Positions 8,283 to 15,905 of a stretch of 64,000 nucleotides of DNA are shown piece after piece. The translations under genes were made by a program, and so were the position numbers. The DNA is from DASZWJ01 sp963813895 (lineage in GTDB: Bacteria; Pseudomonadota; Gammaproteobacteria; JAURND01). Within the stretch, counting starts at the first letter, position 1, and each line of letters opens with the position of its first letter. The notes beneath the pieces were generated by a model. It was not told the DNA's origin, did no database searches, and saw only the letters and a program-made list of their open reading frames with translations. The stretch covers positions 434,001 through 498,000 of the forward strand of contig CAWFAS010000003.1 of NCBI GenBank assembly GCA_963813895.1, given 5' to 3'.

Positions 8283-8685
8283 GCAGAACACTCCTAGTTA
8301 GCCTAAGAAAAAATGCTTACTGCAGAAAGGTTGTTGGTAAAATAACAGAGTGGGATTTGCTTGAAATAGATATAATTTCAAACAATAAGGTATTTTTAGT
8401 TGGAAATAAGAGGAAATTAAACATAACCATGTTAGCTCACGACTTGAAGTTTGAGCTTTTTCGGAAGTTTCAGCAATTGTAATATTTTCATCCTGAATTA
8501 TCCCTTTCTAGTAATGAATTATGAATCCCTGTTTTCCGCTAGACAAACTTTGAACCATATTAAATCATAATTCAGAAGTTAAAAATGTAGTCTTTTGGCG
8601 GAAAATTTCTCACCATGAGCCGATTTGACTCGACACGCTAAATTAATTGGCTTTAAATATTAAAGATTATTAAACTTGAGGGAAC

Positions 8686-8833
8686 TAGGGTCTGCCTTCA
8701 ATTACTCTGATGTCCGCGGGATTCAGGGGGCTTGGCAAATGTTTCTTGCCTTCTCAGCAGGTTTTAAGCTCTTCTGGATCATGCGGACAAGCCGCGAGAC
8801 GCCGGACTTCAGAGTAATTGACAACAGGCCCTA
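8686..8833. mobile_element. 148-bp inverted-repeat element, family 3
   Basis: Terminal arms of 31 bases match at 26 positions after inversion (TAGGGTCTGCCTTCAATTAC on the left). The interior is GC-richer than its surroundings and includes CCGCGGGATTCAG, also seen beside palindrome copy 1 near 1557-1570. There is no coding frame. It lies in the 1.2-kb gap between the second regulator and tRNA-fMet; 8283-8685 shows nothing else I can name. Confidence 0.6.
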
Positions 8834-8984
8834 ATAAAAGAATATTAATTGAAGGTAAAACACACCAATATGATTGGTAAAAGGGGGCGGCCAGGATTAT
8901 TAGGGAAGAAACTCTATTTGAACTATTAGCGCAGGATTTTCACACACTCTAAACCTTAAACACCGCGAAGCGGTAAATATATGG

Positions 8985-9037
8985 GTGATTTCTTTAAACA
9001 TACCGCATCCTTGCGGTATGTCAAAAAGTGAAATCAC
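8985..9037. repeat. Imperfect hairpin
   Basis: GTGATTTCTTTAAACATACC and its near complement ending AAAGTGAAATCAC enclose CATACCGCA/TGCGGTATG, a perfect nine-base inner stem. It lies within the open frame at 8900-9133 and may be structural. Confidence 0.5.
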
Positions 9038-9285
9038 TTGGTTCGTGGCAGCTTCCTTGCTACCAGCATCCTTCCCTAGATGCAATCTTCCTTGAATTGA
9101 GGCTCCTAATAATTCAAGTTCCCTGCGCCCCAAGTGATTTCTCGGTACAGATTAAAACATATTCTTTGCGGATAAAATGTAGGAAAATGGCGGATTTTTT
9201 TGTAAGGAAACGGCTGGTTTACATCCTTAACAGTGTTCGGGCGGCAACCAGCTCGGATGGCAGCTGAACAGGCTGTATTCCTTAT

Positions 9286-9324
9286 ATGCGGGTTGGGGTG
9301 GCCTACAGAACCCCTCCCCCGCAT
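9286..9324. other. G/C-rich stem-loop
   Basis: ATGCGGGTTGGGG pairs with CCCCTCCCCCGCAT around a twelve-base loop. No T-run follows on the plus strand. It lies about 130 bases upstream of the tRNA-fMet promoter, and its role is unknown. Confidence 0.45.
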
Positions 9325-9453
9325 AGATTATCGAAAGAAGCCACCTCATCGATGAACTTCCATTGCTAACCTCCTAATTTAGGTGCGAAGACAAGAACTT
9401 TATCCTAATTTTAGTTCTACTCAACTAATTTCTCTCCTTGAAGTCTATAGTCC

Positions 9454-9482
9454 TTGAGTTTAGCTTTAATATTCGTTATGAT
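9454..9482 (+). promoter_or_regulatory. Sigma-70 promoter for tRNA-fMet and the rimP-nusA-infB operon
   Basis: TTGAGT (9454-9459) and TATGAT (9477-9482) are separated by exactly 17 bases. Transcription would start near 9489, about 14 bases before the tRNA. In E. coli the metY tRNA promoter also feeds rimP-nusA, and the gene order is the same here. Confidence 0.75.
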
Positions 9483-9502
9483 CTTTTTCACGTTAGATGC
9501 AA

Positions 9503-9579
<77 letters not shown>

Positions 9580-9653
9580 ATATAAAAATCAAAGTGATTA
9601 TATTCTCTAGCTGTAGTTTAGAATCCAGCTCCTGGAAGCGAGAATGACTTTAG

Positions 9654-9680
9654 AAAAAATGGGCTATTTGCCCATTTTTT
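9654..9680 (+). terminator. Intrinsic terminator/attenuator between tRNA-fMet and rimP
   Basis: A perfect 11-base stem (AAAAAATGGGC / GCCCATTTTTT) with a five-base loop ends in a T-run. It probably lets only part of the transcription from the tRNA promoter pass into rimP. Confidence 0.8.
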
Positions 9681-9762
9681 ATTTGTGCCTGCAGAAGGCT
9701 TTGTCGGCACTACCTGCAAAAACTTTGCAATTCCACTGAGTCGCTGAATACTTGAGGTAGAT

Positions 9763-10224
9763 ATGACTGTTTCATCTGAGCTGGAAAGCATTATCGCGCC
9801 CGCCGTTTCTGCTTTAGGTTTTGAAATGGTGTATTGCTGCATTGTATCTGAAGGCCATAGAAAAGCTTTACGTGTATTTGTTGAGAATGTCCAAGGTGGA
9901 ATTACTATAGAGGATTGTTCACGCATCAGCCGCCAGATCAGCGCTGTATTAGATGTTGCTGCACCTATAGCAGGACAATACAACCTAGAAGTGTCATCGC
10001 CTGGTCTAGACCGTCTATTAGTTACTCCTGCGCACTACCAACGCTTTATAGGCAGCAAGATACATATAAAGCTGCGTAATGGACTGGACGGCAGGCGAAA
10101 TTTTACTGGGGAATTACTCAGCGCAACCAACGACATAGTGCGCATCCAGACCGAAGATAGCCTCTTTGAGCTGGAATTAAAAAATATTGAGAAAGCCAAT
10201 CTCATACCTGAATTGAGGTTTTAG
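9763..10224 (+). CDS. rimP: Ribosome maturation factor RimP
   Basis: The 153-residue product has normal family length and the typical parts: GFEMVYCCIVSEG and LRVFVENVQGGITIEDCSRISRQIS in the N-terminal domain, then NLEVSSPGLDRLL, the most conserved RimP stretch, near residue 80. The second domain is an Sm-like fold. RimP binds free 30S subunits and helps S12 and the central pseudoknot assemble. GAGGTAG sits just before ATG 9763. nusA starts two bases after its stop, the usual rimP-nusA coupling. Confidence 0.96.
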   Translation: MTVSSELESIIAPAVSALGFEMVYCCIVSEGHRKALRVFVENVQGGITIEDCSRISRQISAVLDVAAPIAGQYNLEVSSPGLDRLLVTPAHYQRFIGSKIHIKLRNGLDGRRNFTGELLSATNDIVRIQTEDSLFELELKNIEKANLIPELRF

Positions 10225-10226
10225 CA

Positions 10227-11735
10227 ATGAACAAAGATATCTTATTAATTGTCGACTCCTTGTCTAATGAAAAAGGCGTTGATAAGTCCGTCATTTTTGA
10301 AGCCGTCGAAGCTGCCTTGGCAGCAGTCGCAGCTAAACAATATTCAGATGACGTTTCAATCCGAGTTTCTATAGACCATAAAACCGGAGATTATGAAACT
10401 TTTCGTTTTTGGACAGTGACGGAAGATCCAGAAGAAGTAGAGGATTTTCCCGGGAAATATATATTACTACAGACAGCTACCGAAGAGAAAAAGGATCACC
10501 CAGGGCTAGTGGCCGGTGATATTATAGAAGAACCCATAGAATCAGTTGAATTTGGCCGTATTGCTGCACAACAGGCCAAACAGGTGCTGATGCAAAAAGT
10601 TCGTGAAGCAGAACGTAAAAAAATAGAAAGTCGTTACTTAAAACGCATAGGTGAACTGTTAACTGGGGTCATAAAAAAAGCGACTCATGAGAGTATAATT
10701 TTAGATCTTGGCGATGGTGCTGAGGGCATAATTTCTCGTGAAGAAACCATTCCGCGCGAGATGGTGAGAGTCGGTGACCGGTTGCGCGCCTATCTATACT
10801 CCATACGCAGTGATAAGCGTGGTCCGCAGCTATTAATGAGCCGCACCCACCCCCAAATGCTGGCGGAACTATTCAAGATTGAGGTGCCTGAAATTGGGGA
10901 ACAGGTAATTGAAATTAAAGCAGTTGCTCGCGACCCCGGCTCCCGAGCCAAGATTGCAGTCAAGACCAATGATGGGCGTATCGATCCTATTGGGGCTTGC
11001 GTAGGCATGCGTGGAGCGCGCGTTCAGGCGGTTTCCGGAGAATTAGGCGGTGAGCGCATTGACATTGTGCTTTGGGATGATAACCCTGTGCAATTAGTGA
11101 TCAACGCTATGGCTCCCGCTGAAGTTGTATCTATTATGGCTGATGAAGAAACTAAGGTCATGGACGTTGCCGTTCGCGAAGATCAACTTTCACAAGCTAT
11201 TGGCAGAAATGGCCAAAATGTGCGATTAGCTAGCGAATTGACTGGCTGGAAATTAAATGTAATGACTTCAGCAGAAGCCAATGAAAAACACTCCGCCGAA
11301 GCGGAACGCCTAAAACAAAATTTCATCAAAGAACTCAATATAGATGAAGGCATAGCTCAAGCCCTAGTTCAGGATGGCTATACCAGCCTTGATGAGCTGG
11401 CTTTTGCCGCTATTGAAGATATCACTGCAATACCAGGCATTGATGCTGAAGCTGCTAATGAACTGCAGAATCAGGCCCGCGATCTACTGTTAGCAAAAGA
11501 ACTTGAGGCCCAACTGAGCGTACCGGAACCAGCTCAAGACTTGTTAAATTTGGAAGGAATGTCCACGGATCTCGCCTATCAGTTAGCTAGTCGTGGCATC
11601 ATCACCCAGGAAGATTTAGCCGAACAATCTGTTGATGATATCAGTGATATTGAAGGACTCGATGAACAACGGGCTGCACAATTGATTATGGCCGCCCGGG
11701 CTCCTTGGTTTGCAGATGAAGAACCCAAAAAATAG
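10227..11735 (+). CDS. nusA: Transcription termination/antitermination factor NusA
   Basis: The 502-residue product contains the N-terminal RNA-polymerase-binding domain (1-125), an S1 domain (about 135-200, GVIKKATHESIILDLG), two KH domains (GACVGMRGARVQAVSGEL; SQAIGRNGQNVRLAS) and two C-terminal acidic repeats (about 370-420 and 445-495). The second repeat interacts with the polymerase alpha C-terminal domain in E. coli. NusA pauses polymerase, helps hairpin termination and takes part in rRNA antitermination. It is translationally adjacent to rimP. A 186-base space with no obvious terminator precedes infB. Confidence 0.97.
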   Translation: MNKDILLIVDSLSNEKGVDKSVIFEAVEAALAAVAAKQYSDDVSIRVSIDHKTGDYETFRFWTVTEDPEEVEDFPGKYILLQTATEEKKDHPGLVAGDIIEEPIESVEFGRIAAQQAKQVLMQKVREAERKKIESRYLKRIGELLTGVIKKATHESIILDLGDGAEGIISREETIPREMVRVGDRLRAYLYSIRSDKRGPQLLMSRTHPQMLAELFKIEVPEIGEQVIEIKAVARDPGSRAKIAVKTNDGRIDPIGACVGMRGARVQAVSGELGGERIDIVLWDDNPVQLVINAMAPAEVVSIMADEETKVMDVAVREDQLSQAIGRNGQNVRLASELTGWKLNVMTSAEANEKHSAEAERLKQNFIKELNIDEGIAQALVQDGYTSLDELAFAAIEDITAIPGIDAEAANELQNQARDLLLAKELEAQLSVPEPAQDLLNLEGMSTDLAYQLASRGIITQEDLAEQSVDDISDIEGLDEQRAAQLIMAARAPWFADEEPKK

Positions 11736-11921
11736 GTTTAGAGGAGACAGTCCAGGTATCAATCCAGTAACTGTCATAACCTAGCAATAGTTAAAAACAA
11801 ACATTGGCAAAACTCGTTTTTTAAGAATTTACGCGCATCATATCCCTCTGACGCAAGTCAGGTGTGGATACAGCAATATAAAAACCAGCTGCAAACAGCA
11901 GATAGTCTGTGAGGAATAAAT

Positions 11922-14432
11922 ATGGCGGAAGTAACAGTCAGAGAATTTGCTAAAACTATTGGCATTCACACTGAAGACCGGCTAGAGCGGTTATTAACAT
12001 CTCTACAAAAAGCTGGCATTGCGGTTACCAGCCCTGATGAGCCCTTAACTCTGACTAATGAGCAAAAGCGCACATTGTTAGCTTTTTTAAAAAGCGGACA
12101 AGGTAAAACAGCGGCAACACCAACCTCACCCGCTGAGAAAATAACCTATACTGAAACTAAAGTTGATACTTTACGCCAGCCAGGCAAGTCATCTGCTAGC
12201 GCCGTGCCCGTTATAATCCGCCGTAAGAAATCAGTTGTTGTCGAGCAGAAAATTACCCCTCCCCCCCCTGAACCGCCCAAGCCTATTATTGAAGAGACTT
12301 CTGTTGTCGAAGAATCGCCAGTAACTCCTACACCTGAGATCGTCTCTGAACCAACAACTCCAGCGCTAACCGAAGCACCGCAATCGCCCACAGAGAGCAA
12401 ACCTACCCCTGCGACTACTGAACCTACCATCACTCGCGCACCTGAACAGAAATCAGCAAAACCAGCGTATGAAACAGAGGATAAAAAACGAAGTAAAAAG
12501 AAAAAAGAACGACGCGGTAGTAGCGCCGCTCCTGAGCGACATGGTTATGAAATATCGAGTAGTACCGAGGAAGAAGAGTTTGAATACCCACAGTCGCGCC
12601 ACAGAAGATCACACAGGAAGTCTCAGCCAGCAACATCTCTTACTCGGGATCATGGATTTTCCAAACCTACCTCTCCAGTAGTTCGGGAAGTGATTATCCC
12701 TGAAACTGTCACCGTTGCTGATCTAGCACAAAAAATGTCGGTTAAAGCTGCAGAAGTCATTAAAGCTATGATGAAACTGGGTGCATTGGTCACTATAAAC
12801 CAAGTAATAGATCAAGAAACTGCCTCCATAGTAGTTGAGGAAATGGGGCACAAACCGAAGCTATTGAACGTTAATGCGCTGGAAGAGAGTCTATTATCGG
12901 AAAATGAAAAAGACACCCGTATAACCACAAGGGCTCCTGTGGTAACGATTATGGGTCACGTAGATCATGGTAAAACTTCCTTACTAGATTATATTCGTCG
13001 CACCAAAGTGACGAGTAGCGAAGCAGGTGGCATTACTCAGCATATAGGCGCCTATCAGGTCAATACAGCCAAAGGTGTAATTACCTTTTTAGACACACCC
13101 GGCCATGAAGCTTTTACTGCCATGCGTGCTCGGGGCGCAAAATGCACTGACATTGTGATCCTGGTTGTAGCCGCTGACGATGGTGTGATGCCCCAAACTA
13201 TCGAAGCCATTCAACACGCAAAAGCCGCTAAAGTGCCTATCATCGTAGCGATCAATAAAATGGATAAACCGGGCGCTGATCCCGATCGTGTACGAATTGA
13301 GCTTTCTAAATACGAAGTTATCTCAGAAGATTGGGGTGGCGACACCATGTTCCAGCAAATATCAGCCAAAACAGGTGTGGGTGTAGATGATTTATTGGAT
13401 AGAATTTTATTACAAGCTGAGCTGCTGGAATTGAAAGCACCTGAGGATAGTCCAGCTCGTGGTATTGTAATTGAGTCGCGGCTAGATAAAGGACGTGGTC
13501 CCGTAGCAACTATTCTGATACAAAGCGGCACCCTGCACAAAGGTGATATCCTTTTGGCAGGCGGAGAGTATGGTCGCGTGCGAGCGATGGTTGATGACTT
13601 GGGTCAATCCCGAGAGGGCGCCATTCCTTCCACCCCAGTAGAACTTTTAGGTTTGTCAGGGACCCCGAGTGCTGGCGATGAAGCTATTGTAGTACCTACT
13701 GAGAAAAAAGCCCGCGAAGTCGCTTTATTCCGCCAAGGAAAATACCGCGATATCAAGCTAGCGCGACAACGAGCGGCCAAGCTGGAAAATATTTTTTCTC
13801 AAATGGGCGAAGGCAAAGTCAATGCCCTCAATATCGTATTGAAAGCAGATGTGCAAGGTTCTCTTGAAGCCATTAGCGATGCGCTCACTAAAATGGCCAC
13901 TGACGAAGTGAAAGTAAGTATTATTGCTAGTGGTGTAGGTGGCATTACTGAATCTGACGTCAACCTCGCCATTGCCTCCTCTGCCATCCTGCTTGGGTTT
14001 AATGTACGTGCTGATGCAAGTGCCCGAAAGTTGGTGGAAAGCGAAGAAGTTGATCTGCGTTACTACAGCATTATCTATAACCTGATAGATGAAATTAAAG
14101 CTGCACTGAGTGGCATGTTAAAACCAGAATACAAAGAAATGATAACCGGTCTCGCTCAGGTAAGAGATGTATTTAGATCCTCAAAATTAGGCGCTATTGC
14201 TGGCTGCTTAGTCATTGAAGGGGTTGTCAGGCGTAATAGTTCAATCCGTGTCTTGAGAGATAATGTTGTAGTATTTACTGGTAAATTGGAATCACTTCGT
14301 CGATTTAAAGATGATGTCAGTGAAGTACGGAGTGGCACAGAGTGCGGCATTGGGGTCAAAGATTATAATGACGTCAAAGTAGGTGACCAAATCGAAGTAT
14401 TTGAAACGCAGGAAGTCGTGCGACAATTATAA
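11922..14432 (+). CDS. infB: Translation initiation factor IF-2
   Basis: The 836-residue GTPase brings initiator tRNA to the 30S subunit. An IF2-N domain (1-50) is followed by a long Pro/Glu/Thr and Lys-rich linker (50-250) and a second IF2-N subdomain (VADLAQKMSVKAAEVIKAMM). The G domain has GHVDHGKT (345-352), DTPGHE, NKMDKP and SAK. Domains II-IV end in the fMet-tRNA-binding C2 domain. ATG 11922 follows GTGAGGAATAAAT. Internal starts that yield IF2 beta forms are possible but not decided by the sequence. Confidence 0.97.
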   Translation: MAEVTVREFAKTIGIHTEDRLERLLTSLQKAGIAVTSPDEPLTLTNEQKRTLLAFLKSGQGKTAATPTSPAEKITYTETKVDTLRQPGKSSASAVPVIIRRKKSVVVEQKITPPPPEPPKPIIEETSVVEESPVTPTPEIVSEPTTPALTEAPQSPTESKPTPATTEPTITRAPEQKSAKPAYETEDKKRSKKKKERRGSSAAPERHGYEISSSTEEEEFEYPQSRHRRSHRKSQPATSLTRDHGFSKPTSPVVREVIIPETVTVADLAQKMSVKAAEVIKAMMKLGALVTINQVIDQETASIVVEEMGHKPKLLNVNALEESLLSENEKDTRITTRAPVVTIMGHVDHGKTSLLDYIRRTKVTSSEAGGITQHIGAYQVNTAKGVITFLDTPGHEAFTAMRARGAKCTDIVILVVAADDGVMPQTIEAIQHAKAAKVPIIVAINKMDKPGADPDRVRIELSKYEVISEDWGGDTMFQQISAKTGVGVDDLLDRILLQAELLELKAPEDSPARGIVIESRLDKGRGPVATILIQSGTLHKGDILLAGGEYGRVRAMVDDLGQSREGAIPSTPVELLGLSGTPSAGDEAIVVPTEKKAREVALFRQGKYRDIKLARQRAAKLENIFSQMGEGKVNALNIVLKADVQGSLEAISDALTKMATDEVKVSIIASGVGGITESDVNLAIASSAILLGFNVRADASARKLVESEEVDLRYYSIIYNLIDEIKAALSGMLKPEYKEMITGLAQVRDVFRSSKLGAIAGCLVIEGVVRRNSSIRVLRDNVVVFTGKLESLRRFKDDVSEVRSGTECGIGVKDYNDVKVGDQIEVFETQEVVRQL

Positions 14433-14517
14433 AATCGCGATATCACCTGATTCTCCTTTCCCTTGTTGGGTGTATTAAATACTTCCTAAATGCTCCCACT
14501 CTTCCTGTCTATGATCC

Positions 14518-14538
14518 CCTCTCCCGCAAGGGGAGAGG
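14518..14538 (+). other. REP-like hairpin between infB and rbfA
   Basis: CCTCTCCC-GCAA-GGGGAGAGG forms a tight GNRA-capped stem without a T-run. Sequences of this type are scattered in many genomes as short palindromes, so an mRNA-stabilising or repeat origin is as likely as termination. Confidence 0.45.
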
Positions 14539-14596
14539 AAGTTACAATGCCGAATGTAGTATTTTAATATATAGCTAATCTGCAGGAACCACATTC

Positions 14597-14977
14597 ATGA
14601 CCTTCAGCCGTATGCAACGTATAGCCGATCAAATTCAACGTGAGCTGGCAGTGTTGCTGAATACCAAAGCTCACGACCCTCGTTTTCATACTGTTTCTAT
14701 AACCGCCGTTGATGTTTCGCCCGATATGGCTAATGCCACAGTTCTTGTTAGCCAGCTCAATGAAAACCATGTTAAAGAGACATTATCTGCTCTCAACAAA
14801 GCGGCCGGATTTTTGCGCTATGAGCTAGCCCATACGCTCAATCTGAGAGTTACCCCTAAACTACGTTTCGTTTATGATGAATCCATCAGCAGAGGCCAAC
14901 ATATTGACCGTCTGATTGAGCAAGCAATTAAAGAAGATTCAAAAGGAGAGAATAAAGGTGAACAAACCCCGAAATAA
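14597..14977 (+). CDS. rbfA: 30S ribosome-binding factor RbfA
   Basis: The 126-residue product is a single KH-like domain with the family's RIADQIQRELAVLL, DPRFHTVSITAVDVSPDMANATV and PKLRFVYDESISRGQHIDRLI. It binds immature 30S subunits near the 16S 5' end and is needed for cold-tolerant maturation. A basic/acidic tail follows residue 110. Its last 20 bases overlap the start of truB, so the two are translationally coupled. Confidence 0.96.
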   Translation: MTFSRMQRIADQIQRELAVLLNTKAHDPRFHTVSITAVDVSPDMANATVLVSQLNENHVKETLSALNKAAGFLRYELAHTLNLRVTPKLRFVYDESISRGQHIDRLIEQAIKEDSKGENKGEQTPK

Positions 14978-15872
14978 TAAGCGCTCTATAAATGGCATAT
15001 TATTGTTAGATAAACCAGAAGGCATGACCTCTAATGCTGCATTGCAGGTTGTTAAAAGATTATATAATGCTAACAAGGCTGGCCACACCGGTAGCTTAGA
15101 TCCGCTAGCAAGTGGCATGCTACCTATTTGTTTTGGTGAAGCGACCAAGTTCAGCCAGTTTTTATTAGAAGCAGATAAATATTACCAAGTCACGGCAAAG
15201 TTAGGTGTTAAAACTAGCACGGGTGACCGTGAAGGCGAGACGATACAAATACGCGCGATTCCTGTCATCACCAGTGAAAATCTACAGGCGTTATTTACGC
15301 AATTCACTGGAGTTATCTCGCAGATTCCCTCGATGTATTCCGCCATCAAACATAACGGTCAACCTTTATACAAGTTTGCGCGCCAGGGTATAGATATCCC
15401 TCGTGAACCACGCCAAGTCACCATATATGAACTTAAGCTTATAGAGCATGGCCCAGACTATTTTAGTTTTGAGGTTCGCAGCAGCAAAGGCACGTACATC
15501 CGTACCTTGGTGGAAGATATGGGAGAAGTTCTAGGGTGCGGCGCACATGTGAGCGTATTACGTCGCTTAAGTGCAGGAAGTTACCAGCCGGAACAGATGC
15601 ATCTTCTGTCGCATATCGAAGCTCTACAATCCACCGAGCCCCAAGTTCTCGACTCTTATCTTTTACCCGTGGATAGTTCTATTAGCGGCTGGACCCAGTT
15701 ATCATTATCTGAGGCGGCAATCTACTACTTAAAACAGGGACAGCCGGTTATTATTCCCCATGCGCCAACAGAGGGTTGGGTACGTCTTAGCCACAAAAAC
15801 GGTGGTTTTGTAGGAGTGGGAGAAATTCTTAAAGACGGACGCGTTGCGCCACGGCGGTTAGTGCAGAATTAG
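14958..15872 (+). CDS. truB: tRNA pseudouridine-55 synthase TruB
   Basis: The 304-residue enzyme converts U55 of the tRNA T-loop to pseudouridine. GTG 14958 is chosen because AAAGGAGAG lies just upstream and the protein then begins at the normal point (INGILLLDKPEGMTSN). Catalytic D48 is in GHTGSLDPLASGML, the family signature, and the start choice puts it at the same number as in E. coli. YSAIKHNGQPLYKFARQG and VRSSKGTYIRTL are the other conserved motifs, and a PUA-like C-terminal domain follows. The open frame extends 14 codons upstream into rbfA without homology. Confidence 0.95.
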   Translation: MNKPRNNKRSINGILLLDKPEGMTSNAALQVVKRLYNANKAGHTGSLDPLASGMLPICFGEATKFSQFLLEADKYYQVTAKLGVKTSTGDREGETIQIRAIPVITSENLQALFTQFTGVISQIPSMYSAIKHNGQPLYKFARQGIDIPREPRQVTIYELKLIEHGPDYFSFEVRSSKGTYIRTLVEDMGEVLGCGAHVSVLRRLSAGSYQPEQMHLLSHIEALQSTEPQVLDSYLLPVDSSISGWTQLSLSEAAIYYLKQGQPVIIPHAPTEGWVRLSHKNGGFVGVGEILKDGRVAPRRLVQN

Positions 15873-15905
15873 ATTGACCGCATTGGCTGCCTACGTAGAG
15901 TCCAC

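Larger units (their letters stand above)
8900..9324 (-). other. Two overlapping open frames, probably a gene relic or repeat
   Basis: On the minus strand an open frame at 9106-9324 (72 codons) overlaps another at 8900-9133 (77 codons), together covering 425 bases. Neither has a normal start. A good AGGAGG followed by ATG lies upstream at about 9362, but that frame stops after five codons. Neither sequence matches a family I know, and both are interrupted by the hairpins at 8985-9037 and 9286-9324. A decayed gene, a dispersed repeat or a structured RNA are all possible. Confidence 0.3.

Noticed and set aside
8880..9400. RNase P RNA, tmRNA or SRP RNA in the gap before tRNA-fMet
   Set aside because: I looked for the conserved cores of these RNAs (for example the SRP GGAAGCAGCC loop and the tmRNA tRNA-like ends) and did not find them on either strand.
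12146..12636. Long minus-strand frames inside infB
   Set aside because: They mirror the low-complexity Pro/Glu linker of IF-2 on the coding strand and have no start signals.
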